From NCBI GenBank assembly GCA_964409335.1, contig CAYPCW010000001.1, positions 46,761 through 110,760 on the forward strand: a stretch of 64,000 nt of DNA, written 5' to 3'. The position numbers were made by a program, and so were the translations under genes. Below the pieces are notes generated by a model. That model made no database searches. It saw only the letters and a list, made by a program, of their open reading frames with translations, and was not told the DNA's origin. This DNA is from JABMOW01 sp964409335 (lineage in GTDB: Bacteria > Fidelibacterota > Marinisomatia > SCGC-AAA003-L08 > JACNLC01). The first letter of the stretch is position 1; every line of letters begins with the position of its first letter. Shown one piece after another: positions 9,225 through 18,108 of the stretch.

Positions 9225-9788
9225 TTAGGATTTGACTCGTTCGATATATCTGCCATCCCGGGTGTCTACTCGAATCGTTTCACCTCCCTGAACAAAAAGC
9301 GGAACCTGGATAATAACGCCCGTTTCAAGGGTTGCAGGTTTCGTGCCTCCGCTTGCGGTATTCCCCTTTTCTCCCGGGTCAGTTTCGGTAATTTTCAGGT
9401 TTAGATGCTGAGGTATGCGTACTTCAATTGGCTCCGTTCCGTTAAATGCGATGGTCGTCGGCGTGTTCTCAACCAAATAATTCAGGACATCATCAATCTG
9501 GCTGGCGCTCAAATGGATTTGTTCAAATGTTTCATTGTCCATGAAATAATAGAACTCACCATCGTTATACATATAATTGTAGTCTCTTGCTTCAAGTCTG
9601 ACAAAATCTATTTTTTCACCCGATCGAAATGTCTCATCGACGACTTGTCCGGTTCTCACATTTTTAAGTTTAGTACGAACAAAGGCCGGACCTTTCCCTG
9701 GTTTAACATGTAGAAATTCAACGATTTTCCATAAGTTGTCCTTCCACTGAAAAATTACACCATTTTTAAAATCAGAAGTCGTTGCCAT
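9225..9788 (-). CDS. efp: Translation elongation factor P
   Basis: 187 residues, the standard three-domain EF-P length. The modification loop in domain I reads KPGKGPAF with K32 at the tip, the arrangement seen in EF-Ps that carry a Lys there. EF-P relieves ribosome stalling at polyproline. A good ribosome-binding site (AAAGGA) precedes the ATG. It is the first gene of the minus-strand run through accB-accC-gcvH-gcvPA. No EpmA/EpmB-type modification enzyme is seen nearby. Confidence 0.96.
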   Translation of the reverse strand: MATTSDFKNGVIFQWKDNLWKIVEFLHVKPGKGPAFVRTKLKNVRTGQVVDETFRSGEKIDFVRLEARDYNYMYNDGEFYYFMDNETFEQIHLSASQIDDVLNYLVENTPTTIAFNGTEPIEVRIPQHLNLKITETDPGEKGNTASGGTKPATLETGVIIQVPLFVQGGETIRVDTRDGRYIERVKS

Positions 9789-10077
9789 AAATTCCTTTAG
9801 TATTATTGCGTAAAATAAAGGGTAAATTTACAATCAAGGCGTTATCGCATACAATAAATGGAGACCTTCTCTCAAGTAAATTCGACCTGATTTCAGAGTC
9901 CCCCGCATGGAGGCAGGTTTAATAAATTTATCTCAAAATGGCTTTACCAAAAACGGAATACGGTGACTCTCTTTGTTGTCTTTGATAAATTAACAAACCG
10001 TGATGACGCTGTGTTCTTTGGGTTTTATCGGCCAGTTTGATACATGATCAGAAGTCATCCCTAAAGTAATTTTCACA
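9789..10077. other. Divergent intergenic region (efp / DUF3604)
   Basis: 289 bases that must hold the efp promoter (minus strand) and the promoter of the plus-strand PHP protein. I see no tRNA, no long inverted repeat and no riboswitch-like core. A 64-codon minus-strand frame at 9990-10184 overlaps the start of the PHP gene and lacks a convincing product. Confidence 0.5.
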
Positions 10078-11691
10078 ATGGAATTTACCCTGTTTTCACC
10101 TGATATTTTTACCGAATTACCGTTTCTTTTATTATATACGGAAATGCATTTTCGTTTTAGACTGACCGGCAGCCGGTATTTCAAACCTGAACCCGAGATC
10201 CTCGCAGATATCCCTCACAGGATCAATTTGAATACGTCTATACCTTTAATGTTGTTGGTAAAAGATGCGGATAGATATCCGATTTTTTTGGAAAATATTC
10301 ATATTCGTATTCGAAATGAAAATGGGTTAAACAGAGAAGACGTCATCGAATTTAACCAACATATCACCGATCATTTCTGGAGTGAATCCCTCGAAATTTC
10401 AAGGGACGGGTTAAACCAATCGCTTTTCATTGAGGTCCTGTTTAATTATGAGGTGAACGGGATGAAGAAGTCCTGCATCAACCATAATCTTGCTCTGCTC
10501 CCTTCATCGCCCATGGAGGTATATTTAAACCGGGCGCCCATGCCGGGTGAAGGGAAAATTTATTGGGGTGATCTTCATTATCATAGCCAACTCACGGAAG
10601 ATATGGTTGAATTCGGAGCGCCGCTTCGTCAAACCGTAGCTGCGGGAAAGTCACTTGGTTTGTCGTTTTTTTGTCCCACTGATCATTCTTATGATCTGGA
10701 TGATCTGCCAGGTTCGTGGATCATCAGCGATCCGGATCTTCAAAAATGGAATCATTCCCGCAGAGAAATTGAGAGAATAAATGAATCTCATCCATCATGT
10801 CTGGTGATCCCGTCAGAAGAGGTTACGGTACGAAATTCGCACGGGCATAATATTCATGTGTTAGTATTAAATGCACCTGACTTTATTCCCGGCTCGGGTG
10901 ATGGTGCAGAACATCCATTTCAGACGAGATCCGAACATTCGATCAGGAGTTTATCAGGAGCGGTATCCGCCTCAGCCATGATGATTGCGGCACACCCATT
11001 TACCCCGACACCGTTTTTTCAATGGTTCGTAATCAATAGAGGAAAATGGGAAAAAGAAGACTGTTTGCAGACCCATATTTCCGGATTTCAGATCATGAAT
11101 GGAAGTCATGATGCCGGATTTGTCCGTGGCAGGGAAATTTGGCTGAAATTTCTTAAAGCCGGGTATCGAAAATTTATTTATGCGGGGAATGATGCACATG
11201 GAAATTTTAACCGATTCAGGCAGATTCATCTACCGATGGTATCGTTATGGGAAAAAAGGGCGCAGATTTTCGGTGAATGGAAAACAGGTGTTTTTGCCAC
11301 AGAACACTCGGTGATAAAAATCATTGAAGGGCTTCGGGCAGGACAATGTATCATCTCAGATGGCCCGTTTATCTCATTTCACATTAGCGCCGGGGGATAC
11401 ACCTTTTTACCGGGGCAAATATGCGCCTTTCAAAATTTTACTCTGAATATCACTGGTGAGTCATCATTAGATTATGGTAAAATATTGTGGATAAAGATAT
11501 TTAAGGGAAAATTGGGTGAAAATGAAAATTGCATCAAACTCATCCGCCCTGAAAAATCGGTATTAAAGGTCGAACATCAGGGTATTAAAGCGGAATATTC
11601 ACCCTGCTACTTTCGGGTTGAACTTGAGACTGAAGGTTTTGAAAAAAACCATTTTGCCATGACCAACCCCATCTGGGTTGAACCCAAATGA
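10078..11691 (+). CDS. PHP-domain / DUF3604 family metal-dependent hydrolase-like protein
   Basis: 537 residues. After an N-terminal beta-rich region of about 150 residues comes a PHP-like metal site: GDLHYHS (HxH), CPTDHSYDL, a Glu in SEEVTVRN followed by SHGHNIH, IAAHPF and YAGNDAHG. These match the ordered metal-binding motifs of PHP phosphoesterases and DUF3604 proteins, whose substrates are mostly unknown. No signal peptide is evident. The ATG at 10078 is the first in frame but has a weak ribosome-binding site; ATG at 10144 is an alternative. It stands alone on the plus strand, convergent with sua5, 24 bases apart. Confidence 0.8.
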   Translation: MEFTLFSPDIFTELPFLLLYTEMHFRFRLTGSRYFKPEPEILADIPHRINLNTSIPLMLLVKDADRYPIFLENIHIRIRNENGLNREDVIEFNQHITDHFWSESLEISRDGLNQSLFIEVLFNYEVNGMKKSCINHNLALLPSSPMEVYLNRAPMPGEGKIYWGDLHYHSQLTEDMVEFGAPLRQTVAAGKSLGLSFFCPTDHSYDLDDLPGSWIISDPDLQKWNHSRREIERINESHPSCLVIPSEEVTVRNSHGHNIHVLVLNAPDFIPGSGDGAEHPFQTRSEHSIRSLSGAVSASAMMIAAHPFTPTPFFQWFVINRGKWEKEDCLQTHISGFQIMNGSHDAGFVRGREIWLKFLKAGYRKFIYAGNDAHGNFNRFRQIHLPMVSLWEKRAQIFGEWKTGVFATEHSVIKIIEGLRAGQCIISDGPFISFHISAGGYTFLPGQICAFQNFTLNITGESSLDYGKILWIKIFKGKLGENENCIKLIRPEKSVLKVEHQGIKAEYSPCYFRVELETEGFEKNHFAMTNPIWVEPK

Positions 11692-11715
11692 ATCTGAAGG
11701 ATAGTAGGGTAAAGA

Positions 11716-12324
11716 TCAGTAGAGGAAGCTGATATCCCCTTTCCCTTTGCGAAGAACATTAACCTCATCATCTTTAATCTCAAGAACCGTGGATGGCTCA
11801 GACATGCTCAAACCATCAGAAAAAACATATTTGATCTGGTTTTGATATATTTCGTGAATGACCTCCGGATCTGAAATCGCAATTTGGTCATCAGAAGTGA
11901 TTGTGGTTGAAATTATAGGTGCACCAAATTCCTGAACCAGAGTAAGTGCAAATTCATTTTCAGGGATACGGATCCCGACGGTTTTTTGTTTTGTGACCAG
12001 CATTTTGGGGACTTTATTTGTTGCCGGTAAAACAATGGTGTATGGTCCCGGAAAAATACTTTTCATCACCTTATAGCCATAATTCGAAATTTTGGCATAT
12101 TCTGCGATTTGAGAAAAATCATGGCAGATAAAACTCAGAGGTTTTTTCCGGTCTATTTTTCGAAGTGCGTAGATTTTCTCGATCGCCATTTTATTAAAAA
12201 TATCACATCCCAATCCATACAGCGTATCTGTTGGGTACACAATGAGGTCTCCGTTCTTCAATGCTTCCAAAGCGTGTCGAATATGTCTCAGATTCGGATT
12301 TTCGGAGTGAACAGAAATAATCAT
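11716..12324 (-). CDS. tsaC: L-threonylcarbamoyladenylate synthase (Sua5/YrdC/YwlC)
   Basis: 202 residues, the short single-domain YrdC form. The signature YPTDTLYGLGCD is at about residue 30-41, followed by IYALRKIDRKKPLSF and FPGPYTIVLPA. It makes threonylcarbamoyl-AMP from threonine, bicarbonate and ATP for the t6A37 modification of ANN-decoding tRNAs. The Sua5 C-terminal extension is absent. It is the last gene of its run and convergent with the DUF3604 gene. Confidence 0.93.
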   Translation of the reverse strand: MIISVHSENPNLRHIRHALEALKNGDLIVYPTDTLYGLGCDIFNKMAIEKIYALRKIDRKKPLSFICHDFSQIAEYAKISNYGYKVMKSIFPGPYTIVLPATNKVPKMLVTKQKTVGIRIPENEFALTLVQEFGAPIISTTITSDDQIAISDPEVIHEIYQNQIKYVFSDGLSMSEPSTVLEIKDDEVNVLRKGKGDISFLY

Positions 12325-12368
12325 GAATAACTCCTTTCAGCGATGTTGTTAAAAACAATTACAGTGAA

Positions 12369-12944
12369 TTAATCGGTGGGTTTGAGATCACCCAAATTTA
12401 GAGAAAGGTTGATATTTAAATTGATGTAATGTTTCCCACCACCTAAAGCGGCGACATGAACTTCCGGAAAGCTGGTAAACGGAATACTAAATTCTTTCAT
12501 GTAATCTTTTAAGGATAACTCAAGGTTTATTCGGTCCGCCAGTGCGACTTGTAAGCCAATACCCAAAATAAAGTAAATTTTATCGATATCATTGATTGTC
12601 ATACTTGCCGCCCCCACCGACGCAAGCCCTTTAACCCCATTATTTTCTGTCATGCGAAAGTTCTTATACCGGTTCATGTAAACAGATATTAAACTGACGG
12701 ATTCCTCATCTAAACTGCTATATTCAGGTGAAGGTGTGTTTTTATATGTTTTATACTCCATCGCCAAACCGATACTCTGATTCAGGACGTACTCCCCGTT
12801 TACGCCCAGGATCTTCGTATCTGAGTAATTATTTCCTCCAATATTTCTGCCTATAATAAACCCGGCATTCAAAGGTCGATAATATCCGATTTCTGCAAAC
12901 GAAAATGAGATCAGTATAAGCAAAATAATCAAATAATTTTTCAT
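12369..12944 (-). CDS. Small outer-membrane beta-barrel-like protein, unknown function
   Basis: 191 residues with a signal peptide (KNYLIILLILISFSFAE, cleavage around residue 17). The rest alternates hydrophobic and polar residues in short strands rich in Gly and aromatics, ending in NLNINLSLNLGD, the look of an eight-stranded porin-like barrel. I cannot assign a family. It follows the BatD-like gene by 12 bases, so it may belong to the MoxR/DUF58 operon. Confidence 0.6.
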   Translation of the reverse strand: MKNYLIILLILISFSFAEIGYYRPLNAGFIIGRNIGGNNYSDTKILGVNGEYVLNQSIGLAMEYKTYKNTPSPEYSSLDEESVSLISVYMNRYKNFRMTENNGVKGLASVGAASMTINDIDKIYFILGIGLQVALADRINLELSLKDYMKEFSIPFTSFPEVHVAALGGGKHYINLNINLSLNLGDLKPTD

Positions 12945-12956
12945 GATAACTTCCTT

Positions 12957-13850
12957 TTAATGTTTAGTAAATATTTCTTTTTCAATTCTTCGATGATAAT
13001 TTTCTAAAATCGACAATGTCCGGTCTTTATCATTTTGAAATTTTTTGTCTTCAGGGATATGTTTTGCAAATTTTGATAAATCTGAACTGCATAATAACTG
13101 GTGCGTATCTTTTCGTAATTTATTATCATCTATGGCGGTAGTCAGATAATTATTAATTTCTTCCGTCGTCATTTCCATCGCTTTAAAATAGAATTCATTT
13201 TCGAGAAATTCTTTAATAATAGATGTTAGTTCCAGATAATATGATTCACAGCTTTCATGGGTTACCGGATAGGGACATTCTAATTTTTCAAGTCTTTTTT
13301 TAGCCCTGACTAATGGTGAATCTGCCGGCTTTTGCCATTTTTCAGCTTTTACAACCGTTTTTTGTCTCTTTCTTAAGATCATCCACAGCGCAATGCCCGA
13401 AATAATGACGATGAATAATAATATATAATTTCGGTATGGCGTATGCAGCCAAACTTCATGCATCCCTTTGATTTCCCGGATTTGTGCGTTTTCGTCTTTC
13501 AGGAGACTTTCCACAACCACGGTTTCAGGGTCTGTCACTAATGTAGTTTCCAGTTGTCCGTGGCTTAAAATATTGATGGGAATACCGGGAATTTTATACT
13601 CCCCGACTTCCCAGAACGCTAGGGTATAGGTAATTGATTCTGAACTGATTTCCTCATTGATCACGGTCATGGCATCAGATTCGGGTGTCAATTCATTGAA
13701 CTTAACGGATTTATCTGTAGGACAAACCACCGAAATTGTCAGATTCAGTTGATCACCCACCCGAAGCGTACGTTTTGAAAGTTGGGTTTCAAGAGAAACT
13801 TGTCCGGATAAAAAAAGTGGAATGAATATTAAATAAAATACTGATTTCAT
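12957..13850 (-). CDS. BatD-like membrane protein with periplasmic beta domain
   Basis: 297 residues from the ATG at 13850; an in-frame TTG one codon earlier is less likely. A signal peptide (about 1-17) leads to a periplasmic immunoglobulin-like region beginning SLETQLSKRTLRVGDQLNLTI, as in BatD/oxygen-tolerance proteins. A single membrane segment follows at about 140-158 (YILLFIVIISGIALWMIL), then a cytoplasmic helical tail of about 135 residues. Such proteins accompany MoxR ATPases and VWA proteins. It is directly downstream of the DUF58 gene and touches it, so a joint complex is likely, but its exact role is unknown. Confidence 0.75.
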   Translation of the reverse strand: MKSVFYLIFIPLFLSGQVSLETQLSKRTLRVGDQLNLTISVVCPTDKSVKFNELTPESDAMTVINEEISSESITYTLAFWEVGEYKIPGIPINILSHGQLETTLVTDPETVVVESLLKDENAQIREIKGMHEVWLHTPYRNYILLFIVIISGIALWMILRKRQKTVVKAEKWQKPADSPLVRAKKRLEKLECPYPVTHESCESYYLELTSIIKEFLENEFYFKAMEMTTEEINNYLTTAIDDNKLRKDTHQLLCSSDLSKFAKHIPEDKKFQNDKDRTLSILENYHRRIEKEIFTKH

Positions 13851-14725
13851 CAATGTCGGGAAATTCTTTTGTTCATATAGGAAACCAGAGGGTCTACATA
13901 ACCAGTTTTTGTGTTAACCTCGATTAAATCAATCTCATTTTTCTGACAATATTTCTCAAACTCCTCTAATTTCCTTTTCAAATTATCGCTGACCATTGCT
14001 CTGAACTTCGCCGAGCCTGTATCGATCCAATGAGAGGACTGAAGCTCTGGGTCATGTATTTTCACTAATCCTAAATCCGGGATTTCCAGTTCAGCGTTAT
14101 CCACTACCCTTACACAAATAAGATCGTGTTTCCGGTTGGTAATATTTAAAACCTTTTCATAATCCCTGTCGAAAAAATCGGAGATTAAAAATACTACGGA
14201 TTTTCGTCTTTGAGTCTCAAGGAGATGTTCCAGCGCCGAAGCCATGTTTGTCGTTCTATCCTGTGCCTGATAGTAGATCAATTCCCGGATGACTCGCAAT
14301 ACATGAGCTTTCCCTTTCTTCGGTGGAATATATTCTTCGATATTATTTGAGAAGAGCAATAATCCCACTTTATCGTTATTTCGTATGGCGCTAAACCCAA
14401 GAACAGCTGCGATCTCGATCATCACATCGGTCTTCAATACAATGCCGGTTCCGAAATAACCTGACGCGCTTACATCAACCAGTAACATGACGGTGAGTTC
14501 TCGTTCTTCCTCAAATTTTTTAATGTGCGGTTTTCCGGTTCTGGCGGTCACATTCCAGTCAATATTCCGGATGTCATCTCCGGGAAAATATTCGCGCACT
14601 TCAGCGAACTCCATGCCCATTCCTTTAAAGGCAGAATGGTATTCCCCACCGAACAGGTTATTGACTAACCTTCGTGTGCGAATCTCGATCAGCCTGACTT
14701 TTTGAAGGATCTCCGCGGGGATCAT
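13850..14725 (-). CDS. DUF58 domain protein (VWA-like)
   Basis: 291 residues. The DUF58 signature is present: MGMEFAEVREYFPGDDIRNIDWN, followed by TARTGKPHIKKFEEERE. Next comes a von Willebrand A-like fold starting MLLVDVSASGYFG, with a partial metal-ion-dependent adhesion motif (DVSAS). DUF58 proteins act with MoxR AAA+ ATPases, which are thought to remodel or mature protein complexes. It is 21 bases downstream of moxR and overlaps the BatD-like gene. Confidence 0.93.
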   Translation of the reverse strand: MIPAEILQKVRLIEIRTRRLVNNLFGGEYHSAFKGMGMEFAEVREYFPGDDIRNIDWNVTARTGKPHIKKFEEERELTVMLLVDVSASGYFGTGIVLKTDVMIEIAAVLGFSAIRNNDKVGLLLFSNNIEEYIPPKKGKAHVLRVIRELIYYQAQDRTTNMASALEHLLETQRRKSVVFLISDFFDRDYEKVLNITNRKHDLICVRVVDNAELEIPDLGLVKIHDPELQSSHWIDTGSAKFRAMVSDNLKRKLEEFEKYCQKNEIDLIEVNTKTGYVDPLVSYMNKRISRH

Positions 14726-14746
14726 ATAATCATATCCTGCTGAAAT

Positions 14747-15742
14747 TTATGGAGTTGGAACGGATTCGAATATACGGGTGATAACATCTTCCGTGGTCAC
14801 GTTTTCCGCTTCTGCCTCGTAGGTGAGGATGATCCGATGACGCAATATTGCCCGGCCGATTTCTCTGACATCTTCCGGGATCACATATCCCCGATGCGAC
14901 ATAAATGCAGAAGCCTTTGCTGCAATCGCCATAAAAATTGTTGCCCTTGGCGACACACCAAACTCAATAAACCCTTTCAGGTCTTTCATTCCTGCAGCTT
15001 CAGGATCACGGGTCGAAAACGTGAGTGAAACGATGTATTTCTGGATATTCTCCGCAATATGAATCTGATCCACAAGTTTCCGGGCATCTAATATTGTAGC
15101 TGCGGTAATGACCGGGGTTAAAGGGGGCTTTTCGGCGACCATCCCCATGGTCTGAAGGATTTTCAGTTCTTCATCTATCGTGGGATAACCGACGAGCACT
15201 TTAAACATAAACCGGTCAATTTGGGCTTCCGGTAATGGATATGTTCCCTCCTGCTCGATGGGATTTTGCGTCGCCATGACTAAAAATGGGGCGTCAAGTT
15301 TATAGGTTGAATCGCCGATGGTGATCTGACGCTCCTGCATGGCTTCGAGAAGCGCACTCTGCACTTTTGCAGGTGCCCGATTAATTTCATCAGCTAAAAT
15401 GATATTCGCAAATATGGGTCCCTTTTTCACCTCAAAAGTTGCTTCTTTCGGATTGTATATCAGGGTGCCCAGCAAATCTGCTGGTAATAAATCCGGGGTA
15501 AATTGAAGCCGTTGAAATTTCGTATCAATCAAGCTTGCCAATGTTTTAACGGTCAATGTTTTCGCTAATCCGGGGACACCCTCAAGAAAAATATGTCCAT
15601 TGGACAGCATCGCGATGATCAATTTATTGATGAGGTCGCTTTGTCCAACGATGACCGATGAGAGGCTACTTTTGAGGAGGTTTATAAATGCAGACTTTTC
15701 TTTTATTCTTTCGTTCAATCCTGACAGATCAAATTCAGTCAT
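14747..15742 (-). CDS. moxR: MoxR family AAA+ ATPase
   Basis: 331 residues. The Walker A variant of the family (EGVPGLAKT) is at about 54-62, Walker B and sensor segments include LADEINRAPAKVQSALLEAMQE, and the arginine-rich C-terminal helical domain ends the protein. MoxR ATPases act as chaperone-like activators of partners that carry VWA domains. The start ATG shares one base with the stop of the upstream lipoprotein gene, and the DUF58 and BatD-like partners follow. Confidence 0.95.
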   Translation of the reverse strand: MTEFDLSGLNERIKEKSAFINLLKSSLSSVIVGQSDLINKLIIAMLSNGHIFLEGVPGLAKTLTVKTLASLIDTKFQRLQFTPDLLPADLLGTLIYNPKEATFEVKKGPIFANIILADEINRAPAKVQSALLEAMQERQITIGDSTYKLDAPFLVMATQNPIEQEGTYPLPEAQIDRFMFKVLVGYPTIDEELKILQTMGMVAEKPPLTPVITAATILDARKLVDQIHIAENIQKYIVSLTFSTRDPEAAGMKDLKGFIEFGVSPRATIFMAIAAKASAFMSHRGYVIPEDVREIGRAILRHRIILTYEAEAENVTTEDVITRIFESVPTP

Positions 15743-16245
15743 CAGTTCGCCTCCGAAGCGGACGTTACCATATTATTCAACTCTGAAATTTGTTTTTCAA
15801 CGTCTTCGAGACTGTCAAGTTCATATTGAACAGCGGCAACCAGTTCACTGTTCGGATATTTTTCTAAAAACGCATGATAACTTTCAATGCCATCTGTATA
15901 TGCCTGGAGGTAGTTCACGTTAATGTACCCCTCCATAAACAATGCTTTCTCTGCCATATCTGATTTTGGGAATTTCCCGATAACCTTTCTAAACTCATCC
16001 AGTGCAATATTGTAATTTTTTACATCATTTAAATATATTTCACCGATCATAAATTGTGCGTCGGCTGCTTTTTTATGTTGGGGATAATTTGTGATTATTT
16101 CGTTGAGACTTCCGATTGATGAGTCCAGATTGTCCTGCAGTCTGAATGTCTCAGCTTCCTTCCAGAGACCGTCAACCAATGGGTCATTTTTTGAACATCC
16201 GATAAGTAAGAATAAAGCGAATAATAAGAATATAACTTTTTTCAC
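15742..16245 (-). CDS. TPR-repeat lipoprotein (BamD-like)
   Basis: 167 residues. A lipobox LIGC with Cys at residue 17 follows a hydrophobic stretch, so this is a predicted lipoprotein. The mature part holds about three tetratricopeptide-type repeats (for example ADAQFMIGEIYLNDVKNYNIALDEFRKVIGKFP, quoted in part as ADAQFMIGEIYLND). It resembles BamD/YfgL-associated or Tol-Pal YbgF-type TPR lipoproteins but is shorter than BamD. It lies between tamA and moxR, so a role in the outer-membrane assembly pathway is possible and unproven. Confidence 0.75.
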   Translation of the reverse strand: MKKVIFLLFALFLLIGCSKNDPLVDGLWKEAETFRLQDNLDSSIGSLNEIITNYPQHKKAADAQFMIGEIYLNDVKNYNIALDEFRKVIGKFPKSDMAEKALFMEGYINVNYLQAYTDGIESYHAFLEKYPNSELVAAVQYELDSLEDVEKQISELNNMVTSASEAN

Positions 16246-16345
16246 GTAATCAAATCTCCTTTATTAATTATTGATATTAATTTTTAGGCACAAGGCTCTT
16301 TCCAAACAAGCAAGGTTTTCTTTTGTTCCGACCTGGGAATAAAAT

Positions 16346-18106
16346 TCAAAATAAGTATAGAATGGATAAAAGTATCGTTGGCTCTGACCAATTTCCCTGA
16401 GGAAATGCCATATCAACCCTCACAGGACCAATCGGTGAATTGATGGTGATCCCCATTCCTGCATCCCAAAGCCAATTTTGGAATATCGATTTATACACAC
16501 TGTCATTCAATTTACCCGTATCAAAAAATATTTCCCCGCCAAAAAGCCAGAATATGGGGAATCGAAATTCAAAATTGGACTGGAACCGGATCATCCCTCC
16601 TTCCGGATTTATGTCGTCAGTGTCCTTCCATCCCCGGAGTGATGTGCTGCCCCCCAGTTTAAATTTATAGAACGAGGGAATGGGATCAGGATTTAAGTGA
16701 CGATAATTTATAGACTGCAAATATCCGATACGGTGATGAATTCCAAAGGTAATATTTTTATCCAGAGGGTAAAACTTTTTATATTCAAGGTCAAATTTTA
16801 GAAAATGGACTTCGCCACCGAGGATTGTCCCATTTAATTCGGAATTAATGGAATAAAAATAACCCTGAGTCGGGTAAATAAAATTATCTAATTTCTGTTC
16901 AAGGTATGTCATCTTTATACTGCGTTTCTGGTCGGACTCCAAGGATGATTTAATGTACTCAATGTTGACGCTGCCGGTCAGTTTATATCTCTCACTGGTT
17001 CTGTAGATAAATGAAGACGCTATACCATCTAATCGTTCACCAATTTGCTCATTATGATAATACTTTATTCTGATGGGTAATCTAAAGCCGATGAGCCATG
17101 GCGTAAACCATGACACGTTGTAATTCAGATTGGGGACTGTAATGTTTTCATCCAATCTTACTGTAACATTACTGCCGAATTCAATACGGCTCGCAGATTT
17201 GGGAACGGTACCGGGTTGCCATTTCACATTTAATTCTAATATGGAAGCAGGCGGCGCACCTTCTCCCAGTGATGATGGCTCCTGACCGAGTCCAAGGTCG
17301 GTTTTAACCTGCTTGGATGAATATTCTCTGACCTTGACTTCTACTATGACATTATTTTCGCGGACCGAGCCGATGACCGGTCGAATTTCAACCGAGCTAA
17401 ACAGTCCTGAAGAAAAAATGCGTGACTGTGATCTTTCAATTTCCTTGATATTATACACATCGCCGATATTAAATGTGATCTCGCGTGTGACAAATCCTTC
17501 AGGGAAATGGACAATACCCGAAATCATGATATTTGAGATAGAATATGTGACACCTTCGGTAATCGTAATATTCGAGACAATATCCGTATCGTGCCGGACA
17601 ATGTCGGCACTGACTTTTACCAGAATTTTCCCATTTGTAAAATAAAGATATTCAATATCTGATATCAGCCGCGACATTAAGAACGGATTATAAGGGTCAC
17701 CCGTTTTTATCCGAAGCAGCTGGAGAATAGCTTCCAGGGATACAATCTCATTCCCATGAACATTTACCCCATGAAGATAATATCTGTCTCCCTCGGATAT
17801 ATTATAATGAATATCGATAAACCGGTCATTTTTTAACACAGTTTCCGGGTAAATTGAAACATTGATAAATCCTTCAGCGACGTATTTATTTTTCAAAGAG
17901 AGAATATCTAGTTTCAGAGCCCGTTCGCGAAACATTATCCCTTTTAAAAAACGTTTTGGTTTTAACTGTAAATCGTTGATGAGTGTTTTACTGGGAATAC
18001 TGGCATTTCCTTCAAAGATCACATGATTTACCAATCGCTTAGTTTGTGGAAAAACGAATTCTGATAATACCATTAAAAAGAAAGCAATTCTTATTATTTT
18101 GTACAT
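16346..18106 (-). CDS. tamA: Omp85-family outer-membrane protein (TamA/BamA-like)
   Basis: 586 residues with a signal peptide (about 1-20). Around three POTRA domains (residues 22-260) carry typical segments such as GNEIVSLEAILQLLRIKTGDPY. A C-terminal surface-antigen barrel of about 16 strands follows, with the conserved SLRGW motif and a terminal Phe (LLSILYLF). Three POTRAs rather than five favour TamA over BamA. It begins two bases after tamB, so TamB/TamA form one transcription unit that inserts or transports envelope components. Confidence 0.88.
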   Translation of the reverse strand: MYKIIRIAFFLMVLSEFVFPQTKRLVNHVIFEGNASIPSKTLINDLQLKPKRFLKGIMFRERALKLDILSLKNKYVAEGFINVSIYPETVLKNDRFIDIHYNISEGDRYYLHGVNVHGNEIVSLEAILQLLRIKTGDPYNPFLMSRLISDIEYLYFTNGKILVKVSADIVRHDTDIVSNITITEGVTYSISNIMISGIVHFPEGFVTREITFNIGDVYNIKEIERSQSRIFSSGLFSSVEIRPVIGSVRENNVIVEVKVREYSSKQVKTDLGLGQEPSSLGEGAPPASILELNVKWQPGTVPKSASRIEFGSNVTVRLDENITVPNLNYNVSWFTPWLIGFRLPIRIKYYHNEQIGERLDGIASSFIYRTSERYKLTGSVNIEYIKSSLESDQKRSIKMTYLEQKLDNFIYPTQGYFYSINSELNGTILGGEVHFLKFDLEYKKFYPLDKNITFGIHHRIGYLQSINYRHLNPDPIPSFYKFKLGGSTSLRGWKDTDDINPEGGMIRFQSNFEFRFPIFWLFGGEIFFDTGKLNDSVYKSIFQNWLWDAGMGITINSPIGPVRVDMAFPQGNWSEPTILLSILYLF

Positions 18107-18108
18107 TA

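Noticed and set aside
9185..9256. Longer accB starting inside efp
   Set aside because: The ATG at 9184 has AGGA close upstream and begins with the conserved helix; the extra 24 residues are low-complexity and overlap the efp coding region.
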